A DNA stretch of 64,000 bases from assembly GCA_025642075.2 (NCBI GenBank), contig JAODUO010000561.1, positions 42,501 to 106,500 on the forward strand, in the 5' to 3' direction. Made by a program: the position numbers and the translations under genes. Under the pieces are notes generated by a model that saw only the letters and a program-made list of their open reading frames with translations, was not told the DNA's origin and searched no databases. This DNA is from Ridgeia piscesae (lineage: Eukaryota > Annelida > Polychaeta > Sabellida > Siboglinidae). Below, one piece after another: positions 48,930-59,109 of the stretch; the stretch's first letter is position 1; every line of letters starts with the position of its first letter.

Positions 48930-49607
48930 GAGGATTGATCAAACGCCATCGCCACCGTCCCCAAAACGTCTTCCCCGAAATACTAATCGGACGTGAATGT
49001 TTAATGGCTTCCTGGCGGTCGACCCAGCGAGACGCGATTACTACTGAAGGCAATGATTGGTGCATTGTCTCGCGTGGCCTCAGCGCGCGCCAAGTGTCAT
49101 TCACGGCCGGCAATTACGACCTGCTTCGATTGCGTCCACTAATTAAATTCGCTGCGCCGTCACTCTGACGTCAGCGCGGCCCCGCTTTCGAGGGAGGGTC
49201 TAGCGAGTGTTTCAACTGGGAAGTAAAGTATTTTCAACCGCCACTTTCCGTTGTTGCTTCGATGCGCAAGTGCAGACGTTGGCGACCGTCGTTAGTGCTA
49301 CTGCGAGCGGGTTCACGTGACTGACACTGACTTAGGCGTACGCGAGGAGGGTTTGGAATCGACGTTGCATCAATTGTGGTTTATCAGCCAACGCCGGAAA
49401 TTAAAAGCCTCGTAGTTTAAGACGGTGAGAAGATGGGCAATCAAAACGCGACGTGGTGATATAGACAAGTTGAGCTTGGATGTGTGTGAAAAGCGCTCGA
49501 ACTGAATATTGACCATTGGAAAAAGTCAGTAGGGTGTGTTATAAATTTCAGGAACAAGTTTGTGTATTCTTGTCTCTTTCGGTCTTGGAACGTCTACACA
49601 TCATAAC
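48930..49607 (+). promoter_or_regulatory. CpG-rich promoter/5' region of the NK2.1-type gene
   Basis: GC and CpG content rise sharply compared with both flanks. A perfect TGACGTCA element is at 49166, and CCAAGTG near 49091 resembles an NK2-class binding core. An in-frame stop (TAA near 49541) lies upstream of the ATG at 49608. No TATA box is evident. The transcription start cannot be fixed. Confidence 0.5.
49166..49173. promoter_or_regulatory. CRE palindrome TGACGTCA
   Basis: A perfect CREB/ATF consensus palindrome 435 bp upstream of the predicted ATG, inside the CpG-rich region. The match is visible; use in vivo is inference. Confidence 0.45.
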
Positions 49608-50504
49608 ATGCATCTTCACACAGGTAAGTTTAATTGTTGTGCAAAAGAATATTATATACACTGTAATAATAGTTAAATGATGGTTTGCAAGATCGACTCC
49701 CTGTGTACTACGGGAGATATGTTGTTGATGGCAGTCGTGTAGGTATGTTGTTGTTTGATATGCGAATCCGGTGCCAAAAATGATGACAACTGTGTTGGAT
49801 AATATCCGTTAATATCATTTTTTACTAATTATTTTATTAAACTTTACGTCCCCGAACCTCGTTATTACAGAATAATTTTATATTTTTTTATTAACTTGTA
49901 AATTTTTATAATATCTGATTTATTACAGCGTATGTATTATACCAGCAAGACCTTCCTGGAATAATGGACTAATAATAAATTAATTGCAGTATATTAAACA
50001 ATAATTGTAATGCAACCTTTTTTACAATATTAACAACATTAATTTAGTTGTTTTTATTATTGTGATAACGCGTTTGCGAACAGCCTCAAAACGATCCTTA
50101 CGCAACGTCGCTCTTAATCACACGTTACACAATTTGGTTGATCAAATAACAGACGCCGTCGCCTGATACTCGCAGACGGCGGGAAATTACGTTATCATCC
50201 TGGAGCCATTGCAACCGTTCGAATATTCTAACTTGCCTTTTTCAATTAAATTGTTTGAAGTATTATTTATGAATTAGCGCAATTGCACTGTTCTTTTCAC
50301 ATTTCTGCCTTTATCGGACAACGTGCTTGTTGACTATAATGTCAAATTGGATTATGAAACTTACAAATCTGGTTATTCATTTCAAACCACTGTCGAACGA
50401 TGGCGGTCGTACTTATGAGCGATTGTATTCCCCACTAGACCTTGCCAGCATGTTTGTTAATAAATACAAAATTAATGCATTTGAATGCGCAAACAAGTGC
50501 AGCC

Positions 50505-50578
<74 letters not shown>

Positions 50579-51172
50579 ATTTTTATACATTATTAGTGAA
50601 TCCGTTACATTTTCATATTTATTCTTAAGCAAATATTTAAAATTAACTTCATTTTGCATTTGTGTGTAAATGGAATCCTGGAAAACACCATTTGAACTCC
50701 TTTTAAATAACCTGAATAATTGCATTCAAATATGTCGTGAGGCATTTTGATGACAAATATATTTGAAATGTTTTGAACATGCGTGCTATTATTGAAGTGT
50801 TTGATGTTGGTAGCAGCCTCAGCAAATTAAGTCATACCAAAATGCGTTGACACGTGGGAGTAGTGAAACCCACGTTATAAAATGCATTTAGTTACACAAT
50901 ATGCATATACAATTAGTGTGCATTTTTTTGTATTTATAATGGTACACTTTTTGTAAATAAAATTAGTATAACACGGAGTTTTCCAGGTAAACTCACGAGA
51001 GAATCATCTTATAAATTGTGTAACTAAAATGTTAGATGGTGGAGATTTCGCGTGATTGTAACTTCGCATATTTTTAAAATAGGTACAATTCCCTCTTCGT
51101 TTGATGAGACCCGTCACGAACGAGGCTCGTCTGTGCTGTGCACGTCTTGTGCGAAATTTACTCCATAATATA

Positions 51173-51216
<44 letters not shown>

Positions 51217-53237
51217 TTATTGAACCATTGGCGGTATTATTAACTGTGAACGTTATGCAATTTAATGTTTGTGAAAGTGTAGTCGACTTTGTATTACAGA
51301 GAATATTTATATAGTATTATCACGTCTACTGGTTAACTACAGTTTGACCGAGTCAAAGACAATGTTGTGGCCTGCCCGATAATTTCACCAAACTATAATA
51401 CTATTTTATATTACATATTGTACCAATATGTCGTAGTCGACAAGATAGGTTAGTTATATCGCGAATTGACTCGATCGACACGATCGAAAACAAATCTCAT
51501 TAAGAAGAAACCTTTAATAAAATTATACCGTGGACAATTAAGTCAGAGTGAAGACAACTTGCGGTGTTTCCAGACATGGTCTTGCTTCAGAGGTTTCATT
51601 AATTCCGGGTACCAAACTTCCTTGGATTAATCTAACACCCCGTGGATACGAAGGAAGATATTTATCTGTGCGAAATACCATCTTTATGTTTACATTATCA
51701 TCTTTGATCGGGTAAGTTATTTGTCCGGAACGTAACATGTAAGTTAGCAATCGCAGTTACCTGGCTCGAGCGGCGAATAGTATATGGTGAAGAACCGGCC
51801 CCGGACATGGATTAGGATGTCTGTTTTGTTACCTCTTTCTTTGATCTTTAATCAATTAATTGTGTATTTTGACTGCAAACATTATATGCGTATTTCGTTT
51901 TAATAATAATAATAGTACTAGTAATAATAATAACACCAGTAACAACTTTCATAGCGCTTATAGCCTCGAGAGTTCGAGCTAAGTGGCGCGACATAAACAT
52001 CATTACGCGTGATCAAGATTGGAGAACAGGCAACGGTTGTCTTTTGAGCATGGGACCGCCGAAAGTTTAAACGTTTAGTGTGGGAATACGACTTCAAACT
52101 AAATCAATATAATTTTATCTTGAGTTTTTTTTCTCGAAAGGCGGCTATAGTTTCAAATTATTGTCTAATTATAAGGATGTGGACGCTAAAGGAATATTTT
52201 TAGCTACATAAGTGTGAATTATCTCGTCTCATGTCGCAACCAAGCATACTGTATGAGTGTCACTAACAGCCCATGTCGTCGTCCCGTTGCAGTGACGGAC
52301 ATCCTGTCACCGTACGATATGCACAAACGCACACCGGTCGACTCGACGGTGGCGCCGCCTTTCGCCGCATCCACCTCCACGCCCGCCTACTACCATCCCT
52401 ACGGCGGCGGATGTGGGAGTGGCGGGGGTGGCCAGGCGATGGGGATGTCGGCTGCCTCCTACCCAGCCCCTGCGTCCTATCACGACTACATCTCACACTT
52501 CGCCGCGCCCCCAGTGCCGCCCTACCCGCCACAGTACGGCGCCGGGCCGGACTACGGCCAGCCGACGGCGGCGGGAGGCTTCGTCGCCGGGACGTGGTAC
52601 TCGCCCGAGTGTCACGACTCGAAGTTCGCTAGTGAGTGGAACCTGTGTGATACGTACACTGTATTATATGTGTACACATAAGTATGCACGCACGCACGTA
52701 TGCATGCGCTCGCATACGTCATTATATACACATACTAACACAACATACACGCATGAAAACATTACCCATGCCACAAATAGACACCACACACGCAAACACG
52801 CAAACACGCACACGCACACGCACACGCACACGCACACGCACACGCACACGCACACGCACACGCACACGCACAAGCACAAGCACGCACACAAGCACGCACA
52901 CAAGCACGCACACAAGCACGCACACAAGCACGCACACAAGCACGCACACAAGCACGCACACAAGCACGCACACAAGCACGCACACAAGCACGCACACAAG
53001 CACGCACACAAGCACGCACACAAGCACGCACACAAGCACGCACACAAGCACGCACACAAGCAGCACACACACGCACACAAGCACGCACACAAGCACGCAC
53101 ACAAGCACGCACACAAGCACGCACACAAGCACGCACACGCACTCGCACTCGCACACACGCACACACGCACACACGCACACACGCACACACGCACACAAGC
53201 ACACAAGCACACAAGCGCACACGCGCACGCGCACGCG

Positions 53238-53304
<67 letters not shown>

Positions 53305-54525
53305 ACACATACACACACACATACACACATCCACAGAATATACATACGCCACGCACAAGAGCGCGAACACACTACACAGTCGCACCCAAGCATGTAGTGT
53401 AATAGGAAATAACCAGTCAGAGGCATATCTATGATTTGTGTATCCCGAAAACAACTCGTTTATCCAGAAACAGGCATTGGTGATAAACGCTTCATTTTAT
53501 GCAGGCATCAAACAGCGATTGATTCCACTCAGTACACGGTTGAAATATTTGACGCATAAAGAACGGCGCAAAACCTGATCATTCATTTCAAAAAATCTTA
53601 TCAAAACATTTATTGTATATGCTTGCTCCTTGACAGCCCGTTTTAGTATAAGACATTTGAAGATATAGTGTGTTTAATTCTAATGTTTTTTAGTGAATAT
53701 TATATTTGTGCTGGACAAAACGATCGACACAGTGTCTTCGTTGCAGTTTCCCGCCTGATAAACCCTACCTCTGGCGGCGTACCACTGACGTCGATGTCGA
53801 GTTTCGGACAGTTCGACCAGAGCAAAATGTTTGGACTCTCGTTGCCAATGTGCCCTGGAAGTCAGCGCCGGAAGCGACGCGTCCTCTTCACGCAGGCGCA
53901 GATATTCGAATTGGAGCGACGCTACAAGCAGCAGCGCTACCTGTCGGCGCCGGAGCGCGAACATTTCGCCCACGTGATCGGTTTGACGCCGACGCAGGTG
54001 AAGATTTGGTTCCAGAACCACCGCTACAAGACGAAACGGGCGCACAAGGAGGCAGTGAGCACGGAGACGAAACAGCGGGAGAAGGGTGAGGTTCTGGAAG
54101 AGGAAGAAGACCGGAAATCGCCGCTACTTGACCGGGTGACCTCGGTTTCGCAAATGAACGACGGCAATTCGCGTCCCAAGACTGAGCCACATGACCGAGC
54201 AACTTCCGGTCTCGGCCAAACCGCTGCCGGACATTGTCAGCGCGCGGACCCGATGCGTCAGGTCCTTACAGTGACGCACGGTCTTCTGTCAGGTCGAATG
54301 GTCCAACCAGGGTCTGTTGCACGAAGCGTGGGTCCGGGGACGGCGGAGGACCATTCACCCAATGACCAGAGTCCGGACGAGTCGCTCGATTCGCAGTCGA
54401 CTTCTACAACAGACGAACTGGACTGCATACTGGACACGGTTGACCAGTGTTCCCGAGTCCACACCAGTGGTCACACGGTACAGACCATCCCACAAGGATA
54501 CTTCATCAGCGCGAGGAATTGGTGA
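49608..54525 (+). CDS. NK2.1-type homeobox transcription factor (Nkx2.1/scarecrow-like)
   Basis: Three coding exons join in frame to 377 residues: 49608-49623, 52293-52631 and 53747-54525. Donors are ACAG|GTAAGT and CTA|GTGAGT; acceptors are GTTGCAG|TGACG and GTTGCAG|TTTCC. Exon 1/2 gives the TN (eh1-like) repressor motif VTDILSP at residues 6-12. The exon 2/3 joint recreates FAISRL, which matches the conserved segment before the homeodomain in vertebrate NKX2-1. The homeodomain is residues 159-218: RRKRRVLF start, WFQNHRYK helix 3, and the NK2-diagnostic Tyr54. It should bind CAAG-core sites in the nucleus. In animals NK2.1 genes act in pharyngeal endoderm and ventral forebrain or anterior neural tissue. 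It differs from typical NK2.1 at F20Y, L34F and the RYKTKRA end. No NK2-specific domain is evident after the homeodomain. Confidence 0.9.
50506..50570. repeat. (TA)n microsatellite, intron 1 of the homeobox gene
   Basis: About 32 TA units. The remainder of intron 1 (49624-52292) shows no further gene. Another TA run is at 51176-51213. Confidence 0.96.
51176..51213. repeat. (TA)n microsatellite, intron 1 of the homeobox gene
   Basis: About 19 TA units in AT-rich intron sequence. Confidence 0.95.
52790..53330. repeat. CA-rich compound array with 12-bp CACAAGCACGCA units
   Basis: CACACG hexamers (52800-52870) are followed by about 20 near-perfect CACAAGCACGCA units (52874-53140), then CACACACG units, CGCGCA and a plain CA run. 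It fills half of intron 2 of the homeobox gene. Open frames across it in every phase are artefacts. Confidence 0.97.
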
Positions 54526-55690
54526 CGTGGCAGCGGCAATAGTGAAACTGCTCTTTGGTTTGCAATGGCAAAAGCGAAACCACTAGTTGGTCTGTCGCGG
54601 TGATTCTAAAACGATAGGTCCTTCACTTATTATGGCGATAGTGAAATTATTGTGTTTTCGTCAGTTGCGATGAAAGGAACCCATTGTTTCATCGTTTGTT
54701 ATTGCGAAGTCAAACAAATGCATATATTCGTTTGTTACGGGAAATGAAACAAATGCATATTCGTTTGTTTACGGCGAAGTGAAACAAAAGCATATTATTT
54801 TGTTAGTTACGACGGTAGTCAATCAACCGCTTTAGCTGGATCTACAGGAATGTGCTGACATCAGTTTGTAGACATAACTGTTTAGATATAGAAGCGATAA
54901 CTGGTTATGTTCGATATCGTTAATTAGACCATCTCACCACCACGATAGATACGTTAAACAAATATGTTATCATGACTGCTTGACCCATTATGCTACCATC
55001 ACAGGTGAATAAAACAATCTTATCGCCATTGCGGTGTCCATGTTCTAGATATTGCGGTCACGAAGTGTCACCATCGACAAGAAAATAATTATCACCACTG
55101 GTGGACCATGATCCGTAATTGATCTAAGAAACAAACACGTTTATCCCAATTCTTAAAAAAAATTACCAATCAGTGACGTCATTTAACAAACGGCTCTGTT
55201 ACTTCCAGGAAAGTAATACTGGATAGTTAGTTATAGGTATGGCGTATTTTTTGATATAATTTTACTTCAGTTTAAATTTCTACGCCCATAACATTTCCGA
55301 CGGCACCACTCGTGAGTGGATAAGCAATTGGGCTTGATTAGGGTCGCTCTGCAACATCATTAGAATGTGTTTTTTATGAGACGTTTGCAATGATTTATGA
55401 CAATATTTACTCATGCTAGATTAGATAAGTTAAGACATAAAACAATCTGGACTTTTATTCATCATCAATATATGATAATATATCTAACGTATAGAATGAT
55501 TTTTTTTATTATTGACATCGTATAGTGTTTTCGTGATATACTTAGTCATTATTTACTTACCGCGCCGCCGTAATTGCGTGCATTGTTAATAAACACAAGA
55601 CAAATCATACTGGTGTTGCAGAGTTGGAACTTTTTAAGACATTATGGTTGTATAATATAATGTATACATCATATATTTGCATACATACAA
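54526..55690. other. 3' flank of the homeobox gene
   Basis: 54640-54800 contains four diverged copies of a GTTTGTTACGG..GAAGTGAAACAAA segment. The 3' untranslated region probably lies here, but I see no convincing polyadenylation site that I would choose over the others. No other gene is seen. Confidence 0.4.
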
Positions 55691-55691
55691 C

Positions 55692-55696
<5 letters not shown>

Positions 55697-55730
<34 letters not shown>

Positions 55731-55738
55731 ATGTATAT

Positions 55739-55774
<36 letters not shown>

Positions 55775-55832
55775 ATATATCAATATCAATATATATATAT
55801 ATATATACAAATGATTAGTTATAGATATACAT

Positions 55833-55891
<59 letters not shown>
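55697..55891. repeat. (TA)n arrays with ATATCAATAT palindromes
   Basis: Three TA runs separated by TATCAATATATATTGATA-type palindromic joints. Confidence 0.95.
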
Positions 55892-55897
<6 letters not shown>

Positions 55898-56043
55898 CAT
55901 TAGCATTAAACAGATAATGTACGTTATTCCAAATTAAGCGTTTTAATATATACATACAGTATATATATTAACTGAAATTAATCGGAAGACGCATTAATAG
56001 ACATGTTAGTTTACGTCCATCCATAAGTATTTTATTGCATTTT

Positions 56044-56048
<5 letters not shown>

Positions 56049-56106
<58 letters not shown>

Positions 56107-56255
56107 GTGTGTGTATGTGCGTGTGTGCGTGTGTGCGCGTGTGCGCGTGTGCGCGTGTGCGCGTGTACGCGTGTGCGCGTGTGCGCGTGTGCGCGTGTGC
56201 GCGTGTGCGCGTGTGCGCGTGTGCGTGTGCGTGTGCGAGTGCGTGTGTGTGTGTT
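56049..56255. repeat. (GT)n(TA)n(GTGTGCGC)n array
   Basis: GT and TA runs are followed by about 14 GTGTGCGC octamers and a GTGC/GT tail. Alternating purine-pyrimidine sequence of this kind can adopt Z-DNA. Confidence 0.96.
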
Positions 56256-56259
56256 AATG

Positions 56260-57055
56260 AGCAGCAGGTGTTTTTTAATAATTCGAATATATTTATCACA
56301 CTACATTAATAATGGTGAACCATTATTAATCTTTTTTGCAAATGGACACACGAAACATGTAACAACTATACTTCTGAGTGGGCATAAACTGACATGTCCA
56401 GTGATGCGTCTGGACTACAATAATATTTATTTTATATTGCGCTCTCAATAAAAATTATAGTGATAAGGAGTACAAATCTACAATATAACAAATAACAAAT
56501 AAAAAAGATTAAGATAATAACGTTGTGTAAACATCGGGACACGTGTAGATTAAAATGAAAATAATGTCCATGGTAAATTAAGTACTTATAATGTTATTTT
56601 ATCTCCTAAACAGATCAAGCTAAACACCATTTCTGCATTCTGTCATTCAAGTCCGCCATAATAAAAGTGTGGGCTTGTAAAACTGTCTTGAGCGATTCAG
56701 GAGCGTTTTTGGTTGCAACAATAGTTAGTAAATCACCTCTATTCTTGATAATAGACTCACGAGGGCTGTATATATCAAACCCAGTATTTCTGATTAAATG
56801 TCTACGTATAATTATAATAATAATAATAATAATTGTAACTCTTCCATAGCGCCTATATCCTTGAAAAGTCCAACTCAGGGGCGCAACAAGCTAAACTAAT
56901 TGGCGTATTCATAAACGGGGTTAGGCAAAATTCGTCAAAAAAAGCAATTTCAAACTGATATGTTTTGAGGTTTTTTACGAAAGGCGGCTATAGTTTCAGA
57001 ATATTTAATTATATATACCACTGTATCCGTTTTATCTCTAACAACTCTCATGTGA
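56260..57055. other. AT-rich non-coding stretch
   Basis: No gene is seen. AGGTTTTTTACGAAAGGCGGCTATAGTTTCA near 56970 recurs at 52120-52155 in intron 1 of the homeobox gene (TTTTTTTCTCGAAAGGCGGC and TATAGTTTCAAATTA). AATAATAATAATAA with TAGCGC(C/T)TATA occurs just upstream in both places, so it is a dispersed repeat pair. Confidence 0.45.
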
Positions 57056-57059
57056 ACCC

Positions 57060-57640
57060 TCACTGTGCGCTTCTCTCGGTGTCCCCGATATATCACTAGC
57101 TATTGACTAGACAGTTCCTTCTGTGAACATTCGGAAGATACACTTCCCACAGTTCACGAAATTCGCACCTTCCAATAACCTCGGAGTCCTGCTCGAGCAC
57201 CTGAGAAGTAATTACCGATTTCGGCCCGATTCGTGACCGTTTCTCGGCAGCTGCGGACAGCGGTCAGTCGAGTGGGATACTTACCGTTGAAGTGGTCACC
57301 CGGCGGGCAGCGACGCCGTCACAATCTGGACAAGCGCTGGCCGAAGATGACGCGTATTGTGAGAGCGCGCGGGCGGGATGGCTACGGGGTCGACTTCGGC
57401 CTGTCTGGGCGGGGAAGTGCGTGGGATCGGGACTCTAATGAGCAGCGGGAAGACGCGGGGAGGCTGCTTCAGCTCGTCCGCCACCGGCCCCGTTCACACG
57501 CCATTGTTTGCCCCGCGCGGCCAGGGTGTTTACGCCGACCCACCGCATTGTGGGGTGTTGCTAATAGCGCTCAATATGTTGCAGCCCTATGCTCTTTTTG
57601 AGTGCAACGTCTTGGGAAAGTTTGGCGTCGGTGGCTCGGT
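57060..57640. promoter_or_regulatory. GC/CpG-rich island downstream of the homeobox gene
   Basis: A sharp island of high GC and CpG content in AT-rich surroundings. It contains GCCATTGTTT (SOX-like), GTGTTTAC (Fox-like) and CTCTAATGAG (TAAT core) within about 110 bp. Open frames (57233-57601 plus) lack any recognisable domain. It may be an enhancer, or a promoter of an unseen gene. Binding-site matches are short and weak evidence. Confidence 0.35.
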
Positions 57641-57757
57641 CGTAGATCGCTGTCGTTTGCCGGTTAGTTTGGTGTGTTAAGTTGTCAAATAATTTACTGT
57701 GTATCGCAATTGATTAGACTGTTATAAAACACGATATATGCGTCATAAATACGACTC

Positions 57758-58127
57758 ACCGTGTATCATAGGAGAGTAAACGGACAATACACCGTGTATC
57801 TTAGGAGAGTAAACGGACAATACACCGTGTATCATAGGAGAATAAACGGACAATACACCGTGTATCATAGGAGAGTAAACGGACAATACACCGTGTATCA
57901 TATGAGAGTAAACGGACAATACACCGTGTATCATAGGAGAGTAAACGGACAATACACCGTGTATCTTAGGAGAGTAAACGGACAATACACCGTGTATCAT
58001 AGGAGAATAAACGGACAATACACCGTGTATCATAGAAGAGTAAACGGACAATACACCGTGTATCATAGGAGAGTAAACGGACAATACACCGTGTATCATA
58101 TGAGAGTAAACGGACAATACACCGTGT
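57758..58127. repeat. 33-bp minisatellite ACCGTGTATCATAGGAGAGT...
   Basis: About 11 units of 33 bp, each ending AAACGGACAATAC. Variants (ATAGG, TTAGG, GAGAA, ATGAG, AGAAG) occur in a repeated order. Both strands remain open because 33 is a multiple of three and the unit has no stop codon, which explains the long open frames. Confidence 0.97.
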
Positions 58128-58139
58128 GTCCTTGTCGTG

Positions 58140-58640
58140 ACAACGTCATTGAGCAGGAGAGAAGAACAACTCGGCAATTAATTAAAACTATACTGTACAT
58201 GTAAACACTTAATCGTACTGATTGACGACAACAGTAAGTTAGTGACCATTTGTGAAATGTATGGACATGATCGCCTGTAACTGACAAGACACCTGATGAA
58301 TGTGACTGTTAAATACGCTTATATACTTTAAGGAATGTTCATGAATGTCAGCCTGTGACGATCAAAATGTCGGAGATTATTAGACGCCGGACGCCGCCTA
58401 TCACGGGCGCCATTGAAACGCAACAGGGAACTTCGCAATTACGCGAAAGGTTTTAAAACCCTTATAATATTCCTACATGTGCCTGACCAAATGAAACACA
58501 ACAAAATCATATACTAGTGTTACATTGTTAATTTACCAATTAATCATTAAGTTGAACGGTGTCGATTAAAATAACACGGTGCGCTTTCGACAGTAGGAAT
58601 CTCGCAACTGACGCGTAAGTTCGTAATATTCGACGGCCTG
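58140..58640. other. Spacer between minisatellites
   Basis: No gene or repeat recognised. Confidence 0.4.
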
Positions 58641-58644
58641 AGAA

Positions 58645-58823
58645 GACGACACAGCCTGGACACTCACGTGTATGACGACACAGCCGGGACCCTCACGTGT
58701 ATGACGACACAGCCTGGACACTGACGTGTATGACGACACAGCCGGGACACTGACGTATATGACGACACAGCCGGGACACTCACGTGTATGACGACACAGC
58801 CTGGACACTCACGCGTATGACGA
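58645..58823. repeat. 29-bp minisatellite GTATGACGACACAGCC...
   Basis: Six copies of a 29-bp unit with the core TATGACGACACAGCC(T/G)GGAC and the end C(T/G)CACG(T/C)(G/A). Confidence 0.95.
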
Positions 58824-59109
58824 CGAACTCAACTGGACATCATATTCAGGACGATTAATAAAATAATAAAGTCACTGGTAGTGATATAATTATATATAAT
58901 TAAAGAAGATAGGATGTAGTATGTGTTATTGCTGGCTGAAATGGCTGTCAAGAAGATGGGAACGTTACCATAGCGGTGCGGTGAACATCACTTTTTTAAT
59001 TATATTGTGACAAAATGTTGAATTTAATATGTTTGTATTATTACGATTTTTTGAGCTTCCGTCCGTCCGTCTCTACGCCAGCACCAGTGCGCGGAGTCCA
59101 CCCACTCGC

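Noticed and set aside
52214..52292. Coding start of the homeobox gene at 52214
   Set aside because: This part precedes a clear acceptor (GTTGCAG at 52292) and its residues do not resemble NK2.1 N-termini. The alternative of an upstream exon at 49608 fits phase and motif.
52413..53402. Open frames of about 230-330 residues across the CA/CACAAGCACGCA array
   Set aside because: They are low-complexity read-through of intron 2. The homeobox gene splices over them.
53668..54525. A single-exon homeobox gene starting at 53668
   Set aside because: The frame before 53747 is intronic. Splicing from 52631 to 53747 recreates a conserved segment before the homeodomain and adds the TN motif.
57743..58204. 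Open frames on both strands over the 33-bp array
   Set aside because: The unit length is a multiple of three and the unit has no stops, which gives open frames without any coding signal.
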